64,000 nt of DNA from CAVXNP01 sp963763305 (GTDB lineage Bacteria; Pseudomonadota; Gammaproteobacteria; Xanthomonadales; Rhodanobacteraceae). A program made the position numbers and the translations under genes. Shown here one piece after another: positions 1 through 7,770 of the stretch. The notes under the pieces were generated by a model. It did no database searches and was not told the DNA's origin. It saw only the letters and a list, made by a program, of their open reading frames with translations. Numbering within the stretch: the stretch's first letter is position 1; each line of letters opens with the position of its first letter. The DNA lies in contig CAVXNP010000001.1 of the NCBI GenBank assembly GCA_963763305.1, positions 372,001 through 436,000 of the forward strand, given 5' to 3'.

Positions 1-446
1 GGCCGAGCTGGGGCTGCGCTGCAACCGCCAGGCCTGGCTGCACGGTGCGCTGCTGCGGCCGGTGGAGCTGTACCGGGAGGCCGGTGTGTCGATGTTGCCG
101 ACCCGTGCGCTGGAGGAGGACACCCGCGGCAGCGCCCTTGGCGGCGAGCTGGTCCTGGCGCCGCCCTCCGCGGCCGCCTCGCGCTGGATGCGGCGCTTTC
201 CGACGGCGTCCACCGGGTTCGTCTCCGGCTGGATGCAGGTGCGCGGAAATCGGCGCCGGCGTGGCTACGACCGGGGCTTCGTGGTGTCCGACCATGCCGA
301 CTGGCCGTCACTGCTGCGCACCGTCGCCGACAGCCGGGCCCGGCGCGTCTACGTGACCCACGGCGAGGGCGACGCGCTGATCCGCTACCTGCGCGAATCC
401 GGCCACGATGCGCGGCCGCTGGCCAGCCCTGGCGGAGGCCCCCTGA
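1..446 (+). CDS. Ligase-associated DNA exonuclease (metallo-beta-lactamase fold), C-terminal part
   Basis: The reading frame enters from the left edge. It shows the C-terminal signature of the exonucleases that sit beside bacterial ATP-dependent DNA ligases: SGWMQVRG, a basic RRRRGYDRGF stretch, then VSDHADW with the conserved Asp-His pair and VYVTHGEG near the end. The family hydrolyses DNA ends and is thought to work with the ligase in repair. The frame does not stop before the ligase: it runs into it in phase. A TGA overlapping the ligase ATG (TGATG, 444-448) would end the gene if one C of the five-C run at 439-443 were extra. I infer a homopolymer error rather than a true fusion. The 5' part lies outside the window. 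Confidence 0.75.
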
Positions 447-2044
447 TGCGCCGCTTTGCCGACCTGTTCGCGGCCCTGGACCGTACCGGCTCGACCGCGG
501 CCAAGCGCGACGCGATCGCCGCCTACCTGCACGACGCACCGCCCGGTGACGCGGCCTGGGCGATCTACGCCCTGGGTGGCGGCAAGCTGCGCCGGCTGGC
601 CACCACCACCGAGCTGCGAGAGGCGGTGCAGCAGGTCACCGGGTACCCCGAATGGCTGGTCAGCGAAAGCCACCAGCACGTGGGCGACCTGGCCGAGGCG
701 ATTGCCCTGCTGCTGCCGCCGGGCGACGCCCGGCTTGCCGATACCCCGCTGCAATTGTGGATGGAACAGTGGCTGCCGGCCCTGCGCGCGCTGGACGCCG
801 GCCGCGCGAATCGACCAGTTGCAGTCGTGGTGGCGGGGGCTGCCGGTGGAGCAGGTATTCCTGCTCAACAAGCTGCTGACCGGCGCGTTGCGGGTGGGCG
901 TGTCGCAACGGCTGGTGGTGCAGGCGCTGGCGCTGTGGTCGCAACTGCCCACCGACCTGATCGCCCATCGCCTGAGCGGCGACTGGCGGCCGCGTCCCGA
1001 TGCACTGGCGGCACTGGCCCGGGCCCCGGAGGAAAACGAGCACCAGGCCGATCGTCCCTATCCGTTCTACCTGGCCTCGCCGCTGGAGCAGCCGGTGGAT
1101 GCACTGGGTCGGCGCGAGGACTGGCTGGCGGAGTGGAAATGGGACGGGATCCGCGCACAGCTGATGCGCCGCACTGGCAGCGTCGGCCTGTGGTCCCGTG
1201 GCGAGGAACGGCTGGACGGCCGCTTCCCGGAAGTCGAACGGGCCGCCGACATGGCTGCCCGATGGCTGCGTGATGGACGGCGAGCTGCTCGCCTGGCAGG
1301 CGGCCGGCAACCTGCCGCGCCCGTTCGCCGCGCTGCAGAAGCGCATCGGCAAGCGCAAGCCGGGCAGCCGCCTGCTGCGCGGAGACGCCGGTGGTGTTCA
1401 TGGCCTACGACCTGCTCGAGCAGCAGGGACAGGACCTGCGCGCGCTGCCGCTGGGCGAGCGACGCGAGCGCCTGCGGGCATTGCTCGATGGCGCACCGGC
1501 CGAGCTGCGTTTCTCGCCGGCGCTGCAGGCACCGGACTGGGCGACGCTGGCCGAAGCGCGCGGGCAGTCCCGGCCGCGGCAGACCGAGGGCCTGATGCTC
1601 AAGCGGCTGGACTCGCCCTACCGGGTCGGCCGCAAGCGCGGCGACTGGTGGAAGTGGAAGGTGGACCCGTACACGCTGGACGCGGTGCTGATCTACGCGC
1701 AACCGGGTCACGGCCGCCGCGCCGGCCTGTACACCGACTACACCTTCGGCGTCTGGGACCATGACCGTCTGGTACCGGTGGCCAAGGCCTACTCCGGCCT
1801 GGACGACGCCGAGATCGCCACGCTGGACCAGTGGATACGTGCGAACACGCTCGAGCGCTTCGGACCGGTGCGCTCGGTGCAGCCGCTGCACGTATTCGAA
1901 CTGGCCTACGAAGCGATCCAGCGCTCCGGCCGGCACAAGTCCGGGGTGGCGGTGCGCTTTCCGCGCATCGCCCGCTGGCGCACCGACCTTGCGCCGCGCG
2001 ATGCCGACCGGCTGGCCGACCTGCGCCGCCTGGCCAGCGGCTGA
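446..2044 (+). CDS. ATP-dependent DNA ligase (frameshifted in this sequence)
   Basis: Seals nicks using ATP through a ligase-AMP intermediate. The N-terminal domain starts MRRFADLFAALD. The adenylation motif KWDG is at about residue 231 (Lys codon 1137-1139), followed by GVAVRFPRI-type sequence near the C terminus, which is typical of the roughly 530-residue ligases paired with the upstream exonuclease. Three frame changes break the gene: near 805, at 1253/1254 (an extra G in ATGGCTG) and at 1381/1382 (an extra G in GCGGAG). Removing single bases there restores one protein of about 532 residues. The start overlaps the exonuclease stop. It is followed by a strong bidirectional terminator. NAD-dependent LigA should be elsewhere; this is an accessory repair ligase. 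Confidence 0.85.
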
Positions 2045-2055
2045 GGCCACGCAGA

Positions 2056-2084
2056 AAAAGCCCCGCGCCAGGCGCGGGGCTTTT
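2056..2084. terminator. Bidirectional intrinsic terminator between ligase and cold-shock gene
   Basis: AAAAGCCCCGCGCC and GGCGCGGGGCTTTT form a near-perfect hairpin with A-tract and T-tract on opposite sides, so it can end transcription of both convergent genes. Confidence 0.85.
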
Positions 2085-2106
2085 CATCGTGCAAATGCCG
2101 ACCTGA

Positions 2107-2313
2107 TCAGGCCGCGACGACCACGTCCGAAGCCTGCGCGCCCTTCGGCCCGTTGGTCACTTCGAACTGCACACGCTGGCCTTCCTGCAGGCTGCGAAAG
2201 CCCTTGGAGTTGATCGCCGAGAAATGGACGAACACGTCCTCCCCACCATCCTCGGGTGCGATGAAGCCGAAACCCTTGGCGTCGTTGAACCACTTGACCG
2301 TACCGAAACGCAT
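2107..2313 (-). CDS. cspA: Cold-shock protein (CspA family)
   Basis: A 68-residue single-stranded nucleic-acid-binding protein acting as an RNA chaperone. The RNA-binding motifs KGFGFI (residues 13-18) and VFVHF (27-31) are intact, and the length is standard. The start is the ATG of MRFGTVKWF; upstream in-frame codons give unrelated sequence and probably belong to the long leader (2314-2460) usual for csp transcripts. It is convergent with the ligase and shares its terminator. Confidence 0.93.
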   Translation of the reverse strand: MRFGTVKWFNDAKGFGFIAPEDGGEDVFVHFSAINSKGFRSLQEGQRVQFEVTNGPKGAQASDVVVAA

Positions 2314-2466
2314 TGCGTAGACCTCTGAATCTAGGGACTGGATGCACCAAGGACGATGCGCTGGACCACTGTTTCCCCTTGGCCAGCCCCCTGGTACGGG
2401 TGAAAGTATCGGCATGTTTGTGGGTAAAGCGCAATATCCGGCAAGAATCGATTATCGATTAAGTGC

Positions 2467-3237
2467 TTAGCCGGTGCGCGGGTTAACGATTGCCTGGAGT
2501 ATCGCCGGCACCTGAGCGGTGGCCGCCGCCAGGTGCGCGAAGATTTCCTCGATGCTTATCTCCGCCTCGTCGCCACAACCGGCGGCGAAATTGGCAACCA
2601 GCGCCAGGCACGCATACTCCAGCTCCAGTTCGCGCGCCAATACCGCCTCGGGCATGCCGGTCATGCCGACCAGGTCGCAGCCGTCGCGTTTCATCCGGGT
2701 AATCTCGGCACGGGTCTCCAGTCGCGGTCCCTGGGTGGCGCCGTAGCAACCGCCGTCGATTACCGCCACGCCCGCTTTGGCCGCCGCCGCGAGCAACTGC
2801 CGCCGCAGGCCTTCGCTATACGGTTCGCTGAAGTCGATGTGCTTGACCTCGGCGCCCTCCACGTCGCAGAAGCTGGAAAGCCGGCCATGGGTGTAGTCGA
2901 TCAACTGGTCGGGCACCACGATCACCCGCGGCCCCATGTCGGCGCGAATGCCACCGACCGCATTGACTCCGACCACGCGACGCGCGCCCAGCTGGTGCAG
3001 CGCCCAGATGTTGGCGCGATAGTTGACCCGATGCGGTGCCAGCGTATGGCTCTCGCCGTGGCGCGCCAGGAATGCCAGCCGCTGGCCGGCAAGGTCGCCC
3101 ACCACCACGGGCCCGGAGGGGACGCCAAAAGGCGTCTGGAGCGTATGCCGCTGGACGCGCTCCAGGCCAGGCAACTGGTAAAGACCGCTACCGCCAATCA
3201 CGGCCAGGTCGATCGGAAGGGGGGCGGCGGCAGACAT
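2467..3237 (-). CDS. S-methyl-5'-thioinosine / S-methyl-5'-thioadenosine phosphorylase
   Basis: Phosphorolysis of methylthio-nucleosides formed in polyamine and quorum-signal synthesis, feeding the base to salvage. The 256-residue protein has the PNP/MTAP family fold: GGSGLY near the N terminus, a RHGESH phosphate-binding stretch, NAVGGI, and GMTGMPEA with the nucleoside-binding Met. Related Pseudomonas and Xanthomonas enzymes prefer thioinosine, so MTIP is the likelier name, but substrate cannot be read from sequence alone. The hypoxanthine phosphoribosyltransferase just upstream on the same strand would use the hypoxanthine released, which supports the MTIP assignment. The start is the ATG of MSAAAPLP. 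Confidence 0.88.
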   Translation of the reverse strand: MSAAAPLPIDLAVIGGSGLYQLPGLERVQRHTLQTPFGVPSGPVVVGDLAGQRLAFLARHGESHTLAPHRVNYRANIWALHQLGARRVVGVNAVGGIRADMGPRVIVVPDQLIDYTHGRLSSFCDVEGAEVKHIDFSEPYSEGLRRQLLAAAAKAGVAVIDGGCYGATQGPRLETRAEITRMKRDGCDLVGMTGMPEAVLARELELEYACLALVANFAAGCGDEAEISIEEIFAHLAAATAQVPAILQAIVNPRTG

Positions 3238-3398
3238 GGCGGGTTCCTCGATACGGCGTGGTTGGAAAGACAGGGAAAACGACGGCGGTGGGTGCTCCGG
3301 CCGGGACGATGGGCGATCTTTCCCCGCACCCGGGCACGATCGGTCAACCTTGCCCGGGCCCCGGCGCTGGCGCGAGCGGGCCGCGCGAATGTCGGGGT

Positions 3399-3950
3399 TC
3401 AATCCTGCAGGGCGTAAATCGCAGGCAGGTTGCGTCCCTGCTCGTGATAATCCATGCCGTACCCGAAAACGTAGCGGTCGGGCAGTACCACGCCGTTGAA
3501 GTCGGCGCGGATTCCTTCCACCCGCCGGTCGTGTTGCTTCATGCACAGGCTGGCAATCAATACTCGCCGCGCACCACGCGCCAGGCAGTCCTCGCGCACC
3601 GCCTTGAGCGTATGGCCTTCGTCCAGGATGTCGTCCACCAGCAATACGGTCCGGCCGGTCATCGGCACGACCGGCTCGCGCAACCAGCAAAGCTCGCTGC
3701 CGGAGGTCGCGCCGCGGTAGCGGGTGGCGTGCACATAATCGAATTCCAGGTCGGTTCGAATGGCCAGCGCCAATTGACCGGCGAACATCAGCGCGCCGTT
3801 CATTACGGTCAGGAACAGCGCGCGTTCGCCTTCCAGCGCCACGTCTATCTGCCGTCCGAGATCGGCAATGACGCTTTCGAGTTCCGCGCGATCGACCAGC
3901 AGGTCTGCATGGGCCAGTGCATCGGCCAGCGGGGGCAGTGGTTTGTTCAT
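3399..3950 (-). CDS. hpt: Hypoxanthine-guanine phosphoribosyltransferase
   Basis: Transfers phosphoribose from PRPP to hypoxanthine or guanine. The 183-residue protein carries the PRPP-binding signature VLLVDDILDEGHT at residues 102-114 and the C-terminal FGYGMDY loop typical of bacterial HGPRT. It precedes the methylthio-nucleoside phosphorylase (161 bp gap) and follows nagZ on the same strand, so a purine-salvage operon is plausible. The start ATG (MNKPLPPL) was chosen because upstream in-frame residues have no family similarity. Confidence 0.9.
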   Translation of the reverse strand: MNKPLPPLADALAHADLLVDRAELESVIADLGRQIDVALEGERALFLTVMNGALMFAGQLALAIRTDLEFDYVHATRYRGATSGSELCWLREPVVPMTGRTVLLVDDILDEGHTLKAVREDCLARGARRVLIASLCMKQHDRRVEGIRADFNGVVLPDRYVFGYGMDYHEQGRNLPAIYALQD

Positions 3951-4130
3951 GGGTTTCCTGGATAACGGGGTATGTTCCGACCGACCCGGCTGGGCCGGCA
4001 CGCCCTTGCTTCGAAGACGACACCCCGGATCCGGCCCGACAACGGTAACGGATCGATCGGGACGCCGCTGGAGGGCGACGCCTGCGTGCGGCAAGCGGAG
4101 GCGCAGGCCGGGCGGCGACGGGCGACGGTG

Positions 4131-5133
4131 TCACGCATCGAGCGCGGTGACCCGGGCAACAAAACGGTCGCGCTGGGGATTGTCCAGCAGGCCGGCCCAG
4201 CTCGCACCGATCGCGCCGCGCAACGATGCCAGCCGCTCGCCGTCCACCGACGGCTCTGCTTGCACGGCGGCGATCGCTTCGGCCACCACCTCGGGGAAAC
4301 AGGCAAGCACCAGGTCGCAACCGGCGGCCAGGTGTGCGCGCACGCGCTCGCCCACCGACCCGGCCACGCCGGCGGCGGCCATGCTGATGTCGTCGCTGAT
4401 CACCACGCCGGCGAAGCCGAGTTCGCCGCGCAGGATGTCTTCGATCCAGATCCGCGAATAGCCGGCCGGCTGCGGCGTCCACTGCGGGGTAGACCACGTG
4501 CGCCATCATCACCGCCTCGGCGTGCGCCTCGATCGCCTCGACGAAAGGCCGCATGTCGGTCCGGGAGATGACTTCCAGCGGGCGCGGGTCGCTGGCCACC
4601 GCCTTGTGCGTGTCAGCGGCCACCGAGCCGTGGCCGGGAAAGTGCTTGAGTACGGCCGCCATGCCGCCCAGGTGCATGCCGCGCACGTAGGCCTGGGCCA
4701 GCTCGCCGGCCACGCCCGGATCGGCGTGGAACGCCCGCGGACCAATGGCCGCACTGCCGCGGTCCAGATCGACCACCGGCGCGAAGCTGAAATCCACACC
4801 GCTGGCACGCAGCTCGCTGGCCATCACCCAGGCATGCTCCTCGGCCAGCCGCACCGCATCTTCCGGGTCGCGGCCATGGACCGCGCCGATCCGGGCCAGC
4901 GCCGGCAGCCGGGTAAAGCCGTCGACGAAACGCTGCACCGGGCCGCCTTCCTGGTCGACCGCGATCAGCAGGTGCTCGCCGCCGATCTCGCGGATCGCCT
5001 CGGTCAGCGCGATCAGCTGGTCGCGGCTGCGGTAGTTGCGGCTGAACAGGATCACGCCGGCCACGCCCGGCGCGCGCAGCCACGCATGCTCGTGCTCGGC
5101 CACGCTCGGGCCGGCCAGGCCGATCATCAGCAT
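4131..5133 (-). CDS. nagZ: Beta-N-acetylhexosaminidase NagZ (one frameshift)
   Basis: Cytoplasmic glycoside hydrolase family 3 enzyme that removes N-acetylglucosamine from anhydro-muropeptides during peptidoglycan recycling. The signature KHFPGHG is at residues 163-169, and VDQEGG and FAPVVDL upstream fit the family. The catalytic-Asp region VVISDDISMAAA lies after a frame change near 4465, where one extra base in the GCGGC stretch breaks the gene. With one base removed the protein is about 333 residues, the usual size. Its start overlaps the stop of the CYTH gene by 7 bp, indicating translational coupling. Confidence 0.88.
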
Positions 5134-5657
5134 GGTGCGGTCCCCGCGTCGGCGGCGGCTCGCTCGGCTTCGCTCCAGCGCGCATAGGGGTGGGCGATCA
5201 GGTTGACGTTGTAGTAGCGCGCCAGGGCGGTCACCTCCGGCCCCAGCCAGCGCGGTCTTGGGTACGTCGCATCAACCGCAGGCAGCTCGACCTCGGCCAC
5301 GGTGAGACCGATGTTCTCGCCCAGAAACTCGTCGATCTCGAACGCCACGCCTTCCACCACCGCCCAGTGCCGGATCTTCTCGACCACACCGTCGCAAAGC
5401 CCGGCCAGCATCGCGTCGGCGTCCTGTAGCGGGATCGGGTACTCGTATTCCGCGCGCGCGATGCCGACCTGGGCGCCCTTGATGTTGAGCCAGGCCCGGT
5501 CGCCGGCCCGTCGGGCGCGTACCGAGGCCCGCGCGCTGCCGTCGCGCAGCGCCTGCGCACCGACCAGGTAGCCCTGGGCCATCCGCTCGCTGCGCTCGAC
5601 GGCTGCGCGCCAGCCATTGTCGGCCAGCAGGAATTTGCGTTCTATCTCGATAGCCAT
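5127..5657 (-). CDS. CYTH-domain protein (inorganic triphosphatase family)
   Basis: A 176-residue protein with the defining EIERK (ExExK) motif at residues 4-8, then alternating acidic and basic strands (RARRAG, EYEYPI, EIDEFLG, VAEVELP) of the CYTH tunnel fold. Stand-alone CYTH proteins of this size hydrolyse inorganic triphosphate or act as adenylate or thiamine-triphosphate enzymes; inorganic triphosphatase is the commonest activity in proteobacteria. The 3' end overlaps nagZ. The physiological substrate is not evident here. Confidence 0.88.
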   Translation of the reverse strand: MAIEIERKFLLADNGWRAAVERSERMAQGYLVGAQALRDGSARASVRARRAGDRAWLNIKGAQVGIARAEYEYPIPLQDADAMLAGLCDGVVEKIRHWAVVEGVAFEIDEFLGENIGLTVAEVELPAVDATYPRPRWLGPEVTALARYYNVNLIAHPYARWSEAERAAADAGTAPC

Positions 5658-5747
5658 GGCGTGGTAGCAACAACGGGAGACCCTGAAGCATAGGCGCTGG
5701 ACGACGGCATGGCGAGGCACGGCCGGCCGACACGCAAGCGGGCGCGG

Positions 5748-7061
5748 TCAGGCCCGCTCGAACAGTGCGATCGACTCCACGTGCGCCGTATGCGGGAACA
5801 TGTCCATGACACCGGCACGGGTCATGCGGAAGCCGTGCTGGTGCACCAGGATGCCGGCATCGCGTGCCAGCGAGGCAGGATGGCACGAGACGTACACGAC
5901 CCGGCGGGTCTGCTTGTGCGGCAGGTACGCAAGCACCTTGTCCGCACCGGCCCGCGGCGGGTCCAGCAGCAGCTTGTCCCACGGCTGCCGAGCCCAGTCG
6001 GAGCCACGCTGGTCCTCGAACAGGTTGGCCACCTGGAAGCGGGCGTTGTCCAGCGCGTTGCGTGCCGCGTTCTGCGCCGCGCGCTCGACCAGCCCGTGCT
6101 CGCCCTCCACCCCGACCACCTGCGCCACACGGCGCGCGATCGGCAGGGTGAAGTTGCCCAACCCGCAGAACAGGTCCAGCACCCGGTCGTCCGGCTGCGG
6201 ATCGAGCAGTTGCATGGTGCGCTCGAGCATGCGCCGGTTCATGCCGGCATTGACCTGCACGAAATCCAGCGGCTCGAATTCCATCTCGACGTCGGGCACG
6301 CCCTCCCCCGCCGGCAGGCGGAACGCCAGCCGCGGTTGCTCCGGCCACAACGGGTGCACGCTGCTGATGCCGCCTGGCTGCAGGTAGATGGCAAAGCCGT
6401 GCTGCTGGCCGAAGCCGGCCAGGGCGGCGCTGTCGCGTTCGCTCAAGGGCTTGAGGTGTCGGAACACCAGGGCCACCGTGTCGTCGCCCGCGGCGAATTC
6501 GATCTGCGCGATGTCCCCGGCGGCATCCATCGAGCCGATCAGCTCGGCCAGCAGGCCGATCTTCGGACCCAGCGCCGGATGCACCACCTCGCATTGGGCG
6601 ATGTCGGCGACGAAGCGCGGATTGCCCTCTTCGCGGAAACCGACCAGCACCCGGCCCTTCTTGATCACATGGCGCACCGACAGGCGCCCCTTGCGGCGGT
6701 ACGCCCAGGACGCGTCGGTGAGCGGCGGCAACCACTCCTGCGGCGCCACCTTGCCGATGCGCTCGAAATTGTCGGCCAGCACGCGCTGCTTCATTTCGAT
6801 CTGCGCAGCCGCATCGAGGTGCTGCAGCGAGCAGCCGCCGCACTGGCCGAAATGCCGGCAGCGCGGCTCGACCCGGTCCACGGAAGCCCGGGTGATCGCC
6901 ACCACCTCGGCCTCGTCGTAGTTGCGATGGCGCTTGCGGATGGCCACCCGGGCCTGCTCGCCCAGCAGCGCGCCGGTGACGAACACCGCCTTGCCATCGA
7001 TCCGGGTGACGCCCTTGCCGTCGTGGCTCAGGTCGGTGATTTCGACATCGAATTCTTTCAT
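5748..7061 (-). CDS. rlmD: 23S rRNA (uracil-5-)-methyltransferase RlmD
   Basis: Methylates U1939 of 23S rRNA using SAM. The 437-residue protein has an N-terminal TRAM domain, the iron-sulfur cysteines C68, C74, C77 (CRHFGQCGGC) and C157, a SAM-binding LDLFCGLGNF motif, LLLDPPRAG, and the catalytic CHPASLARD with the nucleophile at about C393. All the RumA-type hallmarks are present. The start at MKEFDVEITDL matches the TRAM domain; a longer upstream in-frame extension is low complexity and overlaps the terminator region. Confidence 0.93.
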   Translation of the reverse strand: MKEFDVEITDLSHDGKGVTRIDGKAVFVTGALLGEQARVAIRKRHRNYDEAEVVAITRASVDRVEPRCRHFGQCGGCSLQHLDAAAQIEMKQRVLADNFERIGKVAPQEWLPPLTDASWAYRRKGRLSVRHVIKKGRVLVGFREEGNPRFVADIAQCEVVHPALGPKIGLLAELIGSMDAAGDIAQIEFAAGDDTVALVFRHLKPLSERDSAALAGFGQQHGFAIYLQPGGISSVHPLWPEQPRLAFRLPAGEGVPDVEMEFEPLDFVQVNAGMNRRMLERTMQLLDPQPDDRVLDLFCGLGNFTLPIARRVAQVVGVEGEHGLVERAAQNAARNALDNARFQVANLFEDQRGSDWARQPWDKLLLDPPRAGADKVLAYLPHKQTRRVVYVSCHPASLARDAGILVHQHGFRMTRAGVMDMFPHTAHVESIALFERA

Positions 7062-7077
7062 GGCGCTCAAAACAGAC

Positions 7078-7104
7078 GCGCCCGGATCGGCCGACCCGGG
7101 CGCG
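7078..7104 (-). terminator. Intrinsic terminator downstream of the YdbL-family gene
   Basis: On the minus strand CGCGCCCGG pairs with CCGGGCGCG across about nine bases, followed by TCTGTTTTG. It lies between the YdbL stop and the rlmD start. Confidence 0.6.
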
Positions 7105-7140
7105 AATAACGGTGAGTGGACAGGCGTTGTACGGACCGGC

Positions 7141-7740
7141 CTACTTCTGTTTCCAGGCGCCGGACGCGTCCTGATAATACCAGCCGGCATGAGCCCGCTC
7201 GATCCAGCCCTTGGCGAAGGTGGCGCGGATCTGCGACTCCCATTCCGGGTGGTCGTTGGCCCTGGCGACTTCGCGGTACAGCAGGTTGCGATCGCGGTTT
7301 TCGTCGGCTACCGCCGCGTTGGCCTGGGCGCGCTGGCTCAACGCGATCTTGCCCGGGTCGTGCAGCGCCACCAGTCCGTCATGGGTGAAGCCGACCGCAC
7401 CGCTGTTCAGCAGCCCCTGCAGGGTCGCCTGGAAACGCGCCTGCATGCGCCCGCGGATCGCCTCGGTGGCCGGCGTCTGGATGCGGATGTCCGGCACGTC
7501 CGCCGCGTGCGCCGCCGGAATCAGCAGGTCCAGCAGCATCGCCGAAGGTTGCTGCCCCTCGCTCGGTGGCGGGGCCTCATGGGTGCGGACCGCCGGTGCC
7601 GGTTCGCTGTCGATCACCGTGCCGATGAACTGGTCGGCCGCCTTTTGCGCCGCCGCTTCGGGAAAGTACACGTTGATGGTGACGCAGCCCGCCAAGGCGA
7701 CCAGCAGCATGGTGATCAGTACACACGGGAGCTTGCGCAT
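7141..7740 (-). CDS. ydbL: YdbL-family lipoprotein (DUF1318)
   Basis: A 199-residue predicted lipoprotein: hydrophobic signal followed by lipobox VALAGC with Cys at residue 19, then NVYFPEAAAQKAADQFI, the DUF1318 signature. An Ala/Pro-rich linker leads to the conserved C-terminal region with GRMQAR and LAREV/YREVARAN-type sequence. It lies 30 bp downstream of the YdbH-like gene. In enterobacteria YdbL acts with YdbH and the small lipoprotein YnbE in anterograde phospholipid transport; here the pair is adjacent with no YnbE between them. Confidence 0.82.
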   Translation of the reverse strand: MRKLPCVLITMLLVALAGCVTINVYFPEAAAQKAADQFIGTVIDSEPAPAVRTHEAPPPSEGQQPSAMLLDLLIPAAHAADVPDIRIQTPATEAIRGRMQARFQATLQGLLNSGAVGFTHDGLVALHDPGKIALSQRAQANAAVADENRDRNLLYREVARANDHPEWESQIRATFAKGWIERAHAGWYYQDASGAWKQK

Positions 7741-7770
7741 GAAAGGTTCTCCGTAACGGAAAGGAATGGC

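Noticed and set aside
2467..5133. A single 888-codon minus-strand frame covering MTIP, hpt spacer and nagZ
   Set aside because: It joins the NagZ N terminus to the MTIP C terminus only because of the frameshift near 4465; the middle is Arg/Pro-rich shadow of hpt.
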